This document shows, in pieces, positions 47,081 to 56,321 of a stretch of 64,000 nucleotides of DNA (position 1 is its first letter; every line of letters begins with the position of its first letter). Under the pieces are notes generated by a model. That model ran no database searches, had not been told where the DNA came from, and saw only the letters and a program-made list of their open reading frames with translations. The stretch spans positions 1 through 64,000 of the forward strand of contig JAHJEO010000017.1 of the NCBI GenBank assembly GCA_018825305.1, written 5' to 3'. A program made the translations under genes and the position numbers. The stretch is from Gammaproteobacteria bacterium. Lineage in GTDB: Bacteria > Pseudomonadota > Gammaproteobacteria > Burkholderiales > Rhodocyclaceae.

Positions 47081-48178
47081 ATGCAAGTCGCTCCCATCAG
47101 CTTCGACGCATTCAACGCCCTGGCCGACCGCGAGGCTACCGAACGGATCCGCGCCGCCAAAGCCAAGCTTGGCAACAAGGCCGTGCTGCTCTGCCACCAT
47201 TACCAGCGTGCCGACGTCTATCGGCATGCCGACATCACCGGGGATTCGCTCAAGCTGTCGCGACTGGCCGGGCAGTCAGATGCCGACCACATCGTGTTTT
47301 GCGGCGTGCATTTCATGGCCGAGGTGGCGGACATCCTGTCGCGTCCCGAGCAGATATCCATCCTGCCCGACCTCGCCGCCGGCTGCTCAATGGCCGACAT
47401 GGCCAGCCTGGCCAAGGTGGAACGGGCATGGCGCGAGCTGGCGTCGGTGCTCGACCCGGACCAGACCATCACGCCGGTCACCTACATCAACTCGGCCGCC
47501 GATCTCAAGGCTTTCTGCGGCGAGCACGGCGGCATCGTGTGCACATCGAGCAATGCGCCGAAGATCCTCGAATGGTCGTTCGCCCGGCGCGAGAAGGTAC
47601 TGTTCTTCCCCGACCAGCACCTCGGCCGCTGGAGCGGCCACCAGATGGGCATCCCGCTCGACGACATGGTGCTGTGGAACCCCGACCTCGAAATGGGCGG
47701 GCTGACGGCGGAGCAGATCGCAAAAGCCAGGATCATCCTCTGGCACGGCTATTGTTCCGTCCACCAGATGTTCCAGCCGGCGCACATCATCAAGTTCCGC
47801 AACCAGTACCCGGAGGGGAAAGTCATTTCCCACCCCGAGTGCGGCTTCGAAGTGTGCAAGCAATCCGACCACGTCGGTTCGACCGAGACCATCATCAGGA
47901 CGGTCAAGGAGAGCGCGCCCGGCACACGCTGGCTGGTCGGCACCGAACTGAATCTGGTCGATCGGCTGGCCGAGGAAGTGAAGCACGAAGGCAAGGTGGT
48001 CCAGTTCATGGCGAGCACCGTTTGCATGTGCTCGACCATGCAACGCATCGATCCGCAGCACCTGGCCTGGACGCTGGAGAACCTGGCCGAGGGTCGGGTG
48101 GTGAACCGCATCAGCGTGCCGGAACACGAAGCGACTCTGGCGCGAGTCGCCTTGCAGCGGATGCTCGACGCGTCGTGA
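47081..48178 (+). CDS. nadA: quinolinate synthase
   Basis: 365 residues. It has the NadA triplicated fold with LLCHHYQRADVY at the N-terminus and three cysteines for the [4Fe-4S] cluster in AAGCSMADM, HPECGFEV and VCMCSTMQR. It condenses iminoaspartate with dihydroxyacetone phosphate in NAD synthesis; nadB and nadC are not in the window. It is divergent from the cation efflux gene, and the gap (46997-47080) must hold both promoters. Confidence 0.96.
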   Translation: MQVAPISFDAFNALADREATERIRAAKAKLGNKAVLLCHHYQRADVYRHADITGDSLKLSRLAGQSDADHIVFCGVHFMAEVADILSRPEQISILPDLAAGCSMADMASLAKVERAWRELASVLDPDQTITPVTYINSAADLKAFCGEHGGIVCTSSNAPKILEWSFARREKVLFFPDQHLGRWSGHQMGIPLDDMVLWNPDLEMGGLTAEQIAKARIILWHGYCSVHQMFQPAHIIKFRNQYPEGKVISHPECGFEVCKQSDHVGSTETIIRTVKESAPGTRWLVGTELNLVDRLAEEVKHEGKVVQFMASTVCMCSTMQRIDPQHLAWTLENLAEGRVVNRISVPEHEATLARVALQRMLDAS

Positions 48179-48179
48179 C

Positions 48180-48944
48180 ATGGCGCTAACGCTGCACGTC
48201 GCCACCTACAACATCCACAAGGGTTTCTCGCAATTCAATCGGCGCATGGTCGTGCATGAACTGCGCGAGCGGTTGCGCGAGCTCGGCGCCGACATCGTCT
48301 TCCTGCAGGAAGTTCAGGGCCTGCACCTCGGTCACGCCGAGCGCCACCAGAACTGGCCGACGCAGCCACAGCACGAGTTCCTCGCCGAGGCCGTCTGGCA
48401 GGCGGCCGCCTACGGCCGCAACATGGTCTATGACCACGGCCACCACGGCAACGCCATTCTCTCGCGCTTCCCGATCATCAACCAGCACAACCAGGATGTG
48501 ACCCACCTGCGCTTCGAGAAGCGCGGCCTGCTGCATTGCACCGTCGAGGTCGCGGGGCTGCAACGCCCATTGCACTGCGTCTGCGTGCATTTGTCGCTGT
48601 TCGGTCGTTCGCGCCGGCGGCAGCTGGATGCGCTGGCGACGCGGATCGAAACCCTGGTGCCGCCCGGTGCACCGTTGCTTGTCGCCGGCGACTTCAACGA
48701 CTGGCGCAACCACGCCCACGACCTGCTGGCCGAGCGCCTCGGCCTGGTCGAGGTGTTCGGCGCCCGGCCAGGCCATGCGACCGGGCGACCGCCGCGGAGC
48801 TTTCCCAGTGTCTTGCCGTTGTTCCGCCTCGACCGCATCTATGTGCGCGGCTTCGCCGTGACGAAAAGCGAGGTGCACGCAGGCGAGCCCTGGTCGCGCA
48901 TTTCCGACCACGCGGCGCTCTCGGCCCACCTCGGCGGCTGCTAG
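48180..48944 (+). CDS. endonuclease/exonuclease/phosphatase-family protein (YbhP-like)
   Basis: 254 residues starting 1 bp after nadA. EEP-fold motifs are present: TYNIHKG (N-terminal Asn), FLQEV with catalytic Glu, HLSLFGRSR, GDFNDWRN, and SDHAAL at the end with the catalytic Asp-His pair. In E. coli ybhP neighbours clsB (ybhO) just as here, so a lipid-linked phosphodiesterase role is more likely than DNA repair. Confidence 0.88.
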   Translation: MALTLHVATYNIHKGFSQFNRRMVVHELRERLRELGADIVFLQEVQGLHLGHAERHQNWPTQPQHEFLAEAVWQAAAYGRNMVYDHGHHGNAILSRFPIINQHNQDVTHLRFEKRGLLHCTVEVAGLQRPLHCVCVHLSLFGRSRRRQLDALATRIETLVPPGAPLLVAGDFNDWRNHAHDLLAERLGLVEVFGARPGHATGRPPRSFPSVLPLFRLDRIYVRGFAVTKSEVHAGEPWSRISDHAALSAHLGGC

Positions 48945-48953
48945 CCGCGACAC

Positions 48954-50132
48954 ATGAAGCCAAGCTTCGTCGCCGGCAACCGCGTCGAACTGCTCGAAAC
49001 CGGGGCTCAGTACTTTCCGGCGCTGATCGCCGCCATCGACGCAGCGACCGACGAAGTCCACCTGCAGACATACATCTTTGCCGACGACGCCACGGGCCGC
49101 GCCGTCGCGGCCGCCCTGGCGCGGGCGGCGTTGCGCGGCATCGCCGTTCGCCTCATGGTCGACGGTTTCGGCTCGCGCGAGTTTCCGGCCCGCTTCGGTG
49201 AGGAACTGATGGCGACGGGCGTCGAGGTGCTGATCTACCGCATGGAGATCGCGAGCTGGCGCCTGCGCCGCCACCGGCTGCGCCGCTTGCATCGCAAGGT
49301 AGCCGTGATCGATGGCCGCATCGCCTTCGTCGGCGGCATCAATGTCATTTCCGACTGGGACACGGGCGACACGCCGGAGCAGATTCCGCCGCGCCACGAT
49401 TATGCCGTTCGCCTCGAGGGGCCGCTGCTTGACGGCATACATGCATCCACGCGCCGGATCTGGCAGACGGTACGGTGGGCACGCCTGGGCCGTCGCTACG
49501 ACGAAGCTCCGCGTCGCCCGCCCGACGATACGCCGCGCGGCTCGATACGTGCCGCCTTCGTCGTGCGCGACAACCTGCGTCACCGCCGCGACATCGAGGA
49601 GGCCTATCTCGGGGCGATTGTCGAGGCGAAACACGAAATCCTGCTGGCCAATGCCTATTTTCTGCCAGGACGGCGCTTCCGCCGGGCGCTAACTGACGCT
49701 GCCCAGCGCGGCGTCACGGTGTCGGTATTGTTGCAGGGGCGGGTCGAGTACGCCCTGCTGCATCACGCGGCCCAGGCGCTCTACGGTGCCCTGCTCGGCT
49801 GCGGCATTCGCATCTACGAATACCAGCCGAGTTTTCTTCACGCCAAGGTGGCAGTGATCGATGGCCGCTGGAGCACGGTCGGCTCTTCCAACATCGACCC
49901 CTTCAGCCTGCTGCTGGCGCGCGAGGCAAACGTCGTGGTGGATGACACCCGCTTCGCCGCCGAACTGGCTGCCAGCCTGCGTCGGGCCACGGCTGCCGGC
50001 GCACGCGAGGTCCGCCACGAGGACTGGCGGGGCGCGTCTTTGCCGACGCGCATCATGCGCTGGCTGGCCTACGGCCTGGTGCGCCTGGCCATGGGCATCG
50101 CCGGCTACGGCAGAAACGACTACCAAGCATAA
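48954..50132 (+). CDS. clsB: cardiolipin synthase B (phospholipase D family)
   Basis: 392 residues without N-terminal membrane helices, as in ClsB rather than ClsA. Two HKD motifs are intact: LHRKVAVIDGRIAFVGG (about 114) and LHAKVAVIDGRWSTVGSSN (about 296). It makes cardiolipin by phosphatidyl transfer. A C-terminal hydrophobic stretch (about 370-385) may attach it to the membrane. It lies 9 bp after the EEP gene. Confidence 0.93.
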   Translation: MKPSFVAGNRVELLETGAQYFPALIAAIDAATDEVHLQTYIFADDATGRAVAAALARAALRGIAVRLMVDGFGSREFPARFGEELMATGVEVLIYRMEIASWRLRRHRLRRLHRKVAVIDGRIAFVGGINVISDWDTGDTPEQIPPRHDYAVRLEGPLLDGIHASTRRIWQTVRWARLGRRYDEAPRRPPDDTPRGSIRAAFVVRDNLRHRRDIEEAYLGAIVEAKHEILLANAYFLPGRRFRRALTDAAQRGVTVSVLLQGRVEYALLHHAAQALYGALLGCGIRIYEYQPSFLHAKVAVIDGRWSTVGSSNIDPFSLLLAREANVVVDDTRFAAELAASLRRATAAGAREVRHEDWRGASLPTRIMRWLAYGLVRLAMGIAGYGRNDYQA

Positions 50133-50224
50133 CGCGGCCGGTGTGACGCAGTCGACTTGTGGCCGGTATAGCGCGGGCGCATACTCAATCGAGGTACTTG
50201 AAGATTGAGGGAGTTCGCTTGCGC

Positions 50225-51514
50225 ATGATTCCACGCTTCGTCAAGCACATCTATTTCGGGCGCACCGCTGCCTTCGCCTATGCCTTCGTGGTGCTGGCCG
50301 TGCTGGCACACGAACGGAATCTGGGCTTATGGCTGCTGCTGCCGCTGGCCCTGCAGTTTCTGGTGCTGCCGCAGTTGTTCTGGTGGCAGGTATGGCGTGC
50401 GCAGGATCCGCGCCGGGTGGCCTTGGGGCAGTTGCATCTCGACGCCCTGCTGCTGGGCTGCTGGTTCGCCGAATTCGGCTTCGCCGGCTGGGCCGGGCTC
50501 GGCCTGTTGCTGAGCACCAGCCTGAACGGCATCGTCCTCCGCGGCCTGCCCGGACTGGCTGCCGCCCTGTCGCTGTTCGCCGTCGGCGCGGCGGGCTGGG
50601 GTCTTTGTTGCGGCTTCCGCTATCAGCCCGAAGTCAGCCCGCTGGTCATGCACCTGAGCGTGGCCGGGTCGCTGATCTATGCATGGTTCGTCGGCTACGT
50701 TGTCTTCTACAACAGCGGACGGTTGTCGCGGGCGCGGCGTGAGATCCGGCAGAGCGAGGAGCGCTACCGCCTGATCGCCGAGAACGCCGGCGACCTGGTG
50801 GCGGCTGTGAATGGTTACGGCCAGTGGCTGTATACCAGCCCGTCCTTCCGCGACTTCCTCGCCGAATCCGACCTCGCCATCGGCGGTGACAGTTATGCGA
50901 ATATTTTCGCCGAAGACCGCCCGGCGCTGGCGGCTGCGGTCAGCGGAGCGGCGGCAACGGGTACCAGCTTCGACCTGCGGCTGCGCCTGCGCGGCATGGA
51001 CGGCAACCTTCGCCTGCTGGCGCTATCCGGCCACCCGGCGCAACCGGACGGACGACCCGACCGCGTTGTGCTGGTGGCACACGACATCACCGAATTGCGG
51101 CAACAGCAGGACAGGCTCGAAGTCGCGGCGCACGCCTTCGATCAGATGAGCGAAGCAATCATGATCCATGACCTGGCCGGTGAGATCATCATGGTCAATC
51201 ATGGATTCTGCCGCATCACCGGCCACGCGCTGGAGAACGTGATCGGCCGTCACGAATCGACGTTCCGCAATGCCTGCCAACCGGCCATCTTTTACGAACA
51301 GATCTACGCCACCGTTGAACGTGAGGGGCGTTGGACCGGCTCGACCTGGGCCCGTCGCAAGGACGGCAGCCTTTACCGCGAGTGGCGCAACGTCAGCGCC
51401 GTCAAGGACGAGGCCGGGCGCATCAAGCACATCGTCACGATTTTTTTCGAGCTCGACTCGCACAATGCGGCACTGGCCGCGCCGGTGGCCCACCTCGCCT
51501 TGCGGCGACGCTGA
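50225..51514 (+). CDS. MASE2-like membrane sensor with two PAS domains and no output domain
   Basis: 429 residues from ATG 50225; a TTG at 50219 is better spaced from GAGGGAG (50207-50213) and would add two residues. The N-terminal ~165 residues form about six membrane helices with the MASE2 start (RFVKHIYFGRTAAFAYAF). PAS1 is about 180-300 and PAS2 about 305-415, each followed by a PAC-like strand set. Nothing follows: no GGDEF, EAL, kinase or methyl-accepting region. MASE2 is normally joined to GGDEF, so this may be a truncated or partner-dependent sensor. Confidence 0.85.
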   Translation: MIPRFVKHIYFGRTAAFAYAFVVLAVLAHERNLGLWLLLPLALQFLVLPQLFWWQVWRAQDPRRVALGQLHLDALLLGCWFAEFGFAGWAGLGLLLSTSLNGIVLRGLPGLAAALSLFAVGAAGWGLCCGFRYQPEVSPLVMHLSVAGSLIYAWFVGYVVFYNSGRLSRARREIRQSEERYRLIAENAGDLVAAVNGYGQWLYTSPSFRDFLAESDLAIGGDSYANIFAEDRPALAAAVSGAAATGTSFDLRLRLRGMDGNLRLLALSGHPAQPDGRPDRVVLVAHDITELRQQQDRLEVAAHAFDQMSEAIMIHDLAGEIIMVNHGFCRITGHALENVIGRHESTFRNACQPAIFYEQIYATVEREGRWTGSTWARRKDGSLYREWRNVSAVKDEAGRIKHIVTIFFELDSHNAALAAPVAHLALRRR

Positions 51515-51529
51515 GGCGGCGGCAGAGCC

Positions 51530-52450
51530 TCAACCGAAAAAGTCGGCTGAGGCGGCACGGCGGTGCGGCACCCGCGCCAGGCTCCACTGAGCCAGCGCCC
51601 AGTCCCAGACCTCGGCCACGGCAGCGCGCGCCAGTTCCGGCGGCGGCGACTGGCCGAGGAAGCGCAGCGCGGCGCATAAACTCGGTGCTGGCGCCACGGC
51701 GTTTATGGGCGGCGCCAGCGTCTGCTTTGAGAGTTTTTCGCCCGCGGCATTCACCACCACCGGCAGATGGGCGTAGGCCAGCGTAGGCACGCCCAGGCAG
51801 CGCTGCAGGAATATCTGGCGGGCGGTGGAATCGATCAAATCAGCGCCGCGCACCACGTGGGTGATGCCCTGGTCGGCATCGTCCGCCACCACTGCCAGCT
51901 GATAGGCGAAATAGCCGTCGGCGCGCAGCAGCACGAAATCGCCAGCGTCACGGGCGATTCGTTGCTCGACGCGGCCTTGCAGCGCGTCGTCGAAACCGAC
52001 GTTCACATCGTCGACCCGCAAGCGCCAGGCCCGCGCCGCACGTCCCGGCGGCAGGCCTTCGCGGCAGGTGCCGGGATAGATGTGGGCGCCATCTGCTGCC
52101 ATTTGCGAGTCGGCCATCTCGCGGCGGGTGCAGGCGCAGGGATAGACCCGGCCGATGCTTTGCAGATGGTCCAGCAATTCGCGGTAGCGTTGTTTGCGCC
52201 GGCTCTGCCACAGCACTTCGCCATCCCAGGCGAACCCGCAGGCCGCCAGCGTGCGAAGGATGTCTTCGGCGACCGGCCGCGGGCAGCGCGGCTCGTCCAC
52301 GTCCTCGATCCGCAATAGCCATTCGCCACCACGGCAACGCGCATCGAGACAGCTGCCAAGCGCGGCCACAAGTGAACCAAAGTGCAAAGGCCCCGTCGGC
52401 GACGGGGCGAAACGGCCGCGATAGGCGATGGCTGGAGTCGATGAAAGCAT
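51530..52450 (-). CDS. gluQ: glutamyl-Q tRNA(Asp) synthetase
   Basis: 306 residues from ATG 52450 (ATG 52459 is an alternative). Class I synthetase HIGH-like motif is RGRFAPSPTGPLHFGSL, the zinc cysteines are in YPCACTRREM and TCREG, and the KMSKS-like motif is GEKLSKQ. The anticodon-binding domain of GluRS is absent, as expected for GluQ, which glutamylates queuosine in tRNA-Asp. The last codons (RRAASADFFG) are made by a dispersed-repeat variant (51536-51562). Confidence 0.93.
   Translation of the reverse strand: MLSSTPAIAYRGRFAPSPTGPLHFGSLVAALGSCLDARCRGGEWLLRIEDVDEPRCPRPVAEDILRTLAACGFAWDGEVLWQSRRKQRYRELLDHLQSIGRVYPCACTRREMADSQMAADGAHIYPGTCREGLPPGRAARAWRLRVDDVNVGFDDALQGRVEQRIARDAGDFVLLRADGYFAYQLAVVADDADQGITHVVRGADLIDSTARQIFLQRCLGVPTLAYAHLPVVVNAAGEKLSKQTLAPPINAVAPAPSLCAALRFLGQSPPPELARAAVAEVWDWALAQWSLARVPHRRAASADFFG
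51536..51562. repeat. dispersed short repeat, variant copy at the end of gluQ
   Basis: Shares GAAAAAGTCGGC and GGCGGCACGGCG with copy 3, with three changed bases between. It forms the last codons of gluQ (RRAASADFFG). Confidence 0.6.
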
Positions 52451-52520
52451 GAGCCTCATTGATACCATGGCCGCCGCGAAACGGGTAGGATATCCGGTCA
52501 CTCAATCAAGGAAACCTGCC

Positions 52521-52883
52521 ATGGCGACAATCGAACTCACCACCGACAATTTCAAGGAAACCATCGACGGCAAGGACATCGTCATCGTCGACTTCTGGGC
52601 GCCGTGGTGTGCTCCGTGCCGCTCGTTCGCGCCGACGTTCGAGGCGTCCTCCGACAAACATCCCGACATCGCCTTCGCCAAGGTGAATACCGAGGAGCAA
52701 CAGGAACTTGCAGGTGCCTTCAACATCCGCTCGATCCCGACGCTGATGGTGTTCCGCGAGCAGGTCATCATCTACGCCGAGGCCGGCGCCCTGCCGGCAC
52801 AGGCTTTCGACCAGCTGATCGAGCAGGTGAAGACGCTGGACATGGACAAGGTGCGCGCCGACATCGCCGCCGAGGCCAACTAG
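52521..52883 (+). CDS. thioredoxin-family protein with WCAPC active site
   Basis: 120 residues, cytosolic, thioredoxin fold. The active site is WCAPC (Cys30, Cys33) instead of WCGPC, and the cis-Pro loop is RSIPTLMVF. AAGGAAA precedes the ATG. The C-terminus is about ten residues longer than classical TrxA. The Gly-to-Ala change should alter redox potential or specificity, so it may not be the main thioredoxin. It is divergent from gluQ. Confidence 0.9.
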   Translation: MATIELTTDNFKETIDGKDIVIVDFWAPWCAPCRSFAPTFEASSDKHPDIAFAKVNTEEQQELAGAFNIRSIPTLMVFREQVIIYAEAGALPAQAFDQLIEQVKTLDMDKVRADIAAEAN

Positions 52884-52924
52884 GCCGCGTTCGACGCCAA
52901 CGCATGGCACGGTGACCGGTAGCC

Positions 52925-53896
52925 ATGAAGGCAAGCACGCAGGACAGCTTCGTGGTCGAGCGCATCGACCATGTGTTCGCTCACATTCCAACGCTGATCG
53001 CTTCGGCGTTGGTCGGCGTGTTTCTGGTTTTCGTCTTTCTTTACGAAATCGTCGGCGACAGGGTCATCATGGCCTGGGTCACATTCATGCTGTCGACGCT
53101 GGCCGCGCGGGGATGGCTGTGGCAGGCGCATCGTAGCGCCGCACCCACGGCCGGATCTGCGCGGCGCTGGGAATACGCCAACGCATTTTTCGCCTTCCTG
53201 ATGGGCCTCGGCTGGGGAGCACTGGGCGGGCCGCTGTTTCCCCAGCATGACATGGGCGCCACCCATTTCGTCATGCTGCTGACGGCGGCGGTGGCATTCA
53301 CTGCGGCCGTACATAACAGTCTCAGCCCACTCAGCTTTGCAGCGGTGTTGATTCCGACCCTGCTGCCCATCGGCATCCGCCTGGCCATGGAGGCGCGCTC
53401 GCCGGTCGACGGAGCAACTCTGAGCGTGCTCATGGTGTTCGGGGTGATCCTGATGCTGCAACGCAGCCAGTACCGCATCGTGATGGACAACCTGCGGCGA
53501 CGCGTCGAAAGCGAAACCTTGCTCGAGGAGCAGGAAGCCATCTTCCAGTCAGCCAGCCAGGGTATAGCAGTTGTTAGCGGCGGCCACATAGCCAAGTGCA
53601 ACCACCGGCTCGGCGAGATGCTGGGCCGGCGCCTGCAGGACTTGTACGCGCTGGGTTTCGCCGAGCATTTCATCGACAAAACCGAGTTCGACCGCACGAT
53701 CCACGACAGTCAGCTGGCCTTCGGCCATGGCCGCAACTATCATGCAATTGCCCGGTTATGCCGTGTCGACGGCAGCGAGTTCTGGGCCGAACTATCGGCG
53801 CGCCGCATGCACGGCGAGGACGAATCGCGCAGCGTATGGATCATCGCCGACGTGACGCAGACAAGCCGCAGCGGGCAAGATGCGCCGCTCGGCTGA
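52925..53896 (+). CDS. membrane protein with a single PAS domain, no output domain
   Basis: 323 residues. About six membrane helices (25-180) are followed by a short coiled coil (about 182-205) and one PAS domain (about 205-312; IFQSASQGIAVVSGGHIAKCNHRLGEML). No enzymatic or DNA-binding region follows. It lies 41 bp after the thioredoxin gene and its stop touches that of ychF on the other strand. It may be a truncated sensor that signals through a partner. Confidence 0.8.
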   Translation: MKASTQDSFVVERIDHVFAHIPTLIASALVGVFLVFVFLYEIVGDRVIMAWVTFMLSTLAARGWLWQAHRSAAPTAGSARRWEYANAFFAFLMGLGWGALGGPLFPQHDMGATHFVMLLTAAVAFTAAVHNSLSPLSFAAVLIPTLLPIGIRLAMEARSPVDGATLSVLMVFGVILMLQRSQYRIVMDNLRRRVESETLLEEQEAIFQSASQGIAVVSGGHIAKCNHRLGEMLGRRLQDLYALGFAEHFIDKTEFDRTIHDSQLAFGHGRNYHAIARLCRVDGSEFWAELSARRMHGEDESRSVWIIADVTQTSRSGQDAPLG

Positions 53897-54991
53897 TCAG
53901 ACGTTGAAGAGGAAGTTCAGCACGTCGCCATCCTTGACGACGTAATCCTTGCCTTCCGCCCGCATCTTGCCGGCTTCCTTGGCACCCTGTTCGCCCTTGC
54001 AGGCGATGAAATCAGCGTAGGCGATAGTCTGGGCACGGATGAAGCCGCGCTCGAAGTCGGTGTGGATCACGCCTGCCGCCTGCGGCGCGGTGTCACCCTG
54101 GTGAATGGTCCAGGCGCGCACTTCCTTGACGCCGGCGGTGAAGTAGGTCTGCAGGCCAAGCAGGTGGTAGGCGGCGCGGATCAGGCGGCTCAGCCCCGGT
54201 TCGTCCATGCCGATGTCGGCAAGGAATATCTGCTTGTCCGCATCGTCGAGGTCGGCGATCTCGGCCTCGATCGCGGCACAGATGGAGACGACATCGGCGT
54301 TCTCCTTCGCCGCATGGGTGCGCACCGCGTCGAGATGCGGATTGTTCTCGAAACCGTTTTCCTTGACGTTGGCCGCGTACAGGATGGGTTTCGCGGTCAG
54401 CAGGAAGAACTGGCGCAGGTTGGCCCACTCCTCCTTCGACAGGTCGAGGGCGCGCACCGGCTTCGCCTGATCGAGCTGTGCTCGGCATTTCTCAAGCACA
54501 TCGACGAGCAGTTTGGCTTCCTTGTCACCGCCCGACTTGGCCTGCTTTGTATAGCGGTTGAGTGCCTTCTCCACGGTAGCGAGGTCGGCTAGCGCAAGTT
54601 CGGTGTCGATGACTTCGATGTCGGAGAGCGGATCAATCTTGCCCGCCACATGCACCACGTTGTCGTCGGCGAAGCAGCGCACCACATGGACGATGGCATC
54701 GGTCTCGCGGATGTTGGCGAGGAACTGGTTGCCCAGCCCCTCGCCCTTGCTCGCACCCGCCACCAAACCGGCGATATCGACGAACTCGACAATGGCCGGC
54801 TGGATTTTCTGCGGCTTGACGATCTCGGATAGTGCGGCGAGGCGAGGATCGGGCACCTCGACGATGCCGACGTTGGGTTCGATGGTGCAAAAGGGATAAT
54901 TCTCCGCCGCGATGCCCGACTTGGTCAGCGCGTTGAAAAGGGTGGACTTGCCGACGTTGGGCAGTCCGACGATGCCACATTTGAGGCTCAT
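53897..54991 (-). CDS. ychF: ribosome-binding ATPase YchF
   Basis: 364 residues. G1 is [13 protein letters not shown]3 is DIAGL, and the G4 position is NVKENG rather than NKxD, the Obg-family change that gives ATP preference. A helical domain and C-terminal TGS domain follow. The pth-ychF overlap (4 bp) and order prs-rplY-pth-ychF are standard. Confidence 0.96.
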   Translation of the reverse strand: MSLKCGIVGLPNVGKSTLFNALTKSGIAAENYPFCTIEPNVGIVEVPDPRLAALSEIVKPQKIQPAIVEFVDIAGLVAGASKGEGLGNQFLANIRETDAIVHVVRCFADDNVVHVAGKIDPLSDIEVIDTELALADLATVEKALNRYTKQAKSGGDKEAKLLVDVLEKCRAQLDQAKPVRALDLSKEEWANLRQFFLLTAKPILYAANVKENGFENNPHLDAVRTHAAKENADVVSICAAIEAEIADLDDADKQIFLADIGMDEPGLSRLIRAAYHLLGLQTYFTAGVKEVRAWTIHQGDTAPQAAGVIHTDFERGFIRAQTIAYADFIACKGEQGAKEAGKMRAEGKDYVVKDGDVLNFLFNV

Positions 54992-55587
54992 GCTTCTTCC
55001 TTCTTGGGAGGTGCCGGCCGCGCATTGATGCGCTGGGTCGCGGCATTGAAATCGCTCCTGGCGAGCAACGGCCAGGTCAGCAGCGCACGGTCGATGGCGG
55101 CGTCGATTTCGCCGGCTTCCTCCTTGCGCGGCGGCTTCAGTACGTAGTCGACCACCTCGTTGCGATCACCAGGGTGGCCGATGCCGATGCGCAGCCGCCA
55201 GTAATCCTGCGTGCCGAGATGGGCGCTTATGTCTTTCAGGCCGTTGTGGCCGCCGAGGCCGCCGCCGAACTTGAGACGCATCTGCCCCGGCGGCAAGTCG
55301 AGTTCATCATGTACCACCAGCATCTGCGCCGGCTCGATCCGATAGAAGCGCATCAGTGCGCCAACCGACTGGCCCGAGCGGTTCATGAATGTCTGCGGCT
55401 GCAGCAACCACAAATTGTCGGGGCGCGAATTGCCGGCCAAGCCGTGAAAGCGCGCCTCGCGCGACAACGTTACGCCGATTTCGCGCGCCAGCCGCTCACA
55501 AAACCAAAACCCGGCGTTGTGCCGGGTTTCGGTGTATTCGGTCCCGGGGTTGCCGAGGCCGACGATCAGTCGCAGGGCAGCCTGCAT
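54988..55587 (-). CDS. pth: peptidyl-tRNA hydrolase
   Basis: 199 residues. The N-terminal motif [18 protein letters not shown] holds the catalytic His, and [11 protein letters not shown] holds the catalytic Asp; GGHNGLKDI completes the substrate site. It recycles peptidyl-tRNA released from ribosomes. It lies 9 bp after rplY. Confidence 0.96.
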   Translation of the reverse strand: MQAALRLIVGLGNPGTEYTETRHNAGFWFCERLAREIGVTLSREARFHGLAGNSRPDNLWLLQPQTFMNRSGQSVGALMRFYRIEPAQMLVVHDELDLPPGQMRLKFGGGLGGHNGLKDISAHLGTQDYWRLRIGIGHPGDRNEVVDYVLKPPRKEEAGEIDAAIDRALLTWPLLARSDFNAATQRINARPAPPKKEEA

Positions 55588-55596
55588 GCGAAAAGA

Positions 55597-56268
55597 TTAT
55601 CTCCGGTCGGTCTTCTCGGACTTCTTCTCGGCCGGTTTCTTCTCGGCAACGACCGGGGTCGCCACCGCAGCCTCTTCCGCCTCTTCGGCCGCGGCAGCAC
55701 CACCGCCGCGCACGACAACGGTCGCGACTACCGGGTCTTCGCCCTTGTGCAGCACAGCCTCGACGCCAGCGGGCAGCGTGAGTTGGCCGACGTGAAGCGA
55801 CGCGCCGCCTTCCATGTCCTTGAGGTCAACCTCGATAAAGGCAGGCAGATCCTTGGGCATGCAGGTGACGTTGAGCTCGGTCATGACGTGCTGTACCATG
55901 CCGCCGGCCAGTTTGACGCCAGGTGCAACGTCGGCATTGATGAAGTGCAGTGGCACCTTCTGGTGGATCGCGTGCGTGGCGTCGATGCGCTGGAAGTCGA
56001 CGTGAAGGATGATGGGCTTGTAGGCATGGCGCTGCACATCGCGCAGCAGGCACATTTCCTTGGTGCCATCGAGATTCATGGTCAGCACGGATGAGTAGAA
56101 GGCTTCCTTGCGCAGATGCTGAAAGAGTTCGTTGTGGTCGAACTCGATGGACTGCGGCTTGGCCGTACCGCCGTAGATGATGCCGGGTACCCGGCTGGCG
56201 CGACGCAGGCGGCGGCTCGCACTCGTTCCCTGCAGTTCGCGTTTGGTGGCGTTGAATTCAATTTTCAT
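55597..56268 (-). CDS. rplY: 50S ribosomal protein L25 (CTC/TL5 form)
   Basis: 223 residues: an N-terminal 5S-rRNA-binding L25 domain (1-95; SRRLRRASRVPGIIYGG) and a C-terminal beta domain (100-185), then an Ala/Glu/Lys tail. This is the long CTC form rather than the short E. coli L25. It lies between prs and pth; a hairpin (56290-56311) is in its leader. Confidence 0.95.
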   Translation of the reverse strand: MKIEFNATKRELQGTSASRRLRRASRVPGIIYGGTAKPQSIEFDHNELFQHLRKEAFYSSVLTMNLDGTKEMCLLRDVQRHAYKPIILHVDFQRIDATHAIHQKVPLHFINADVAPGVKLAGGMVQHVMTELNVTCMPKDLPAFIEVDLKDMEGGASLHVGQLTLPAGVEAVLHKGEDPVVATVVVRGGGAAAAEEAEEAAVATPVVAEKKPAEKKSEKTDRR

Positions 56269-56289
56269 GATTGCTCCAGTGGTGATAAT

Positions 56290-56311
56290 CCCTGCCCGCG
56301 ACCAGGCAGGG
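56290..56311 (-). promoter_or_regulatory. hairpin in the prs-rplY intergenic leader
   Basis: CCCTGCC (56290-56296) pairs with GGCAGGG (56305-56311) around 8 nt, ending 21 bp before the rplY start on the minus strand. Without a T-run it is not a strong terminator. It might protect the message end or modulate L25 translation. Confidence 0.35.
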
Positions 56312-56321
56312 GGTTGTAAAT

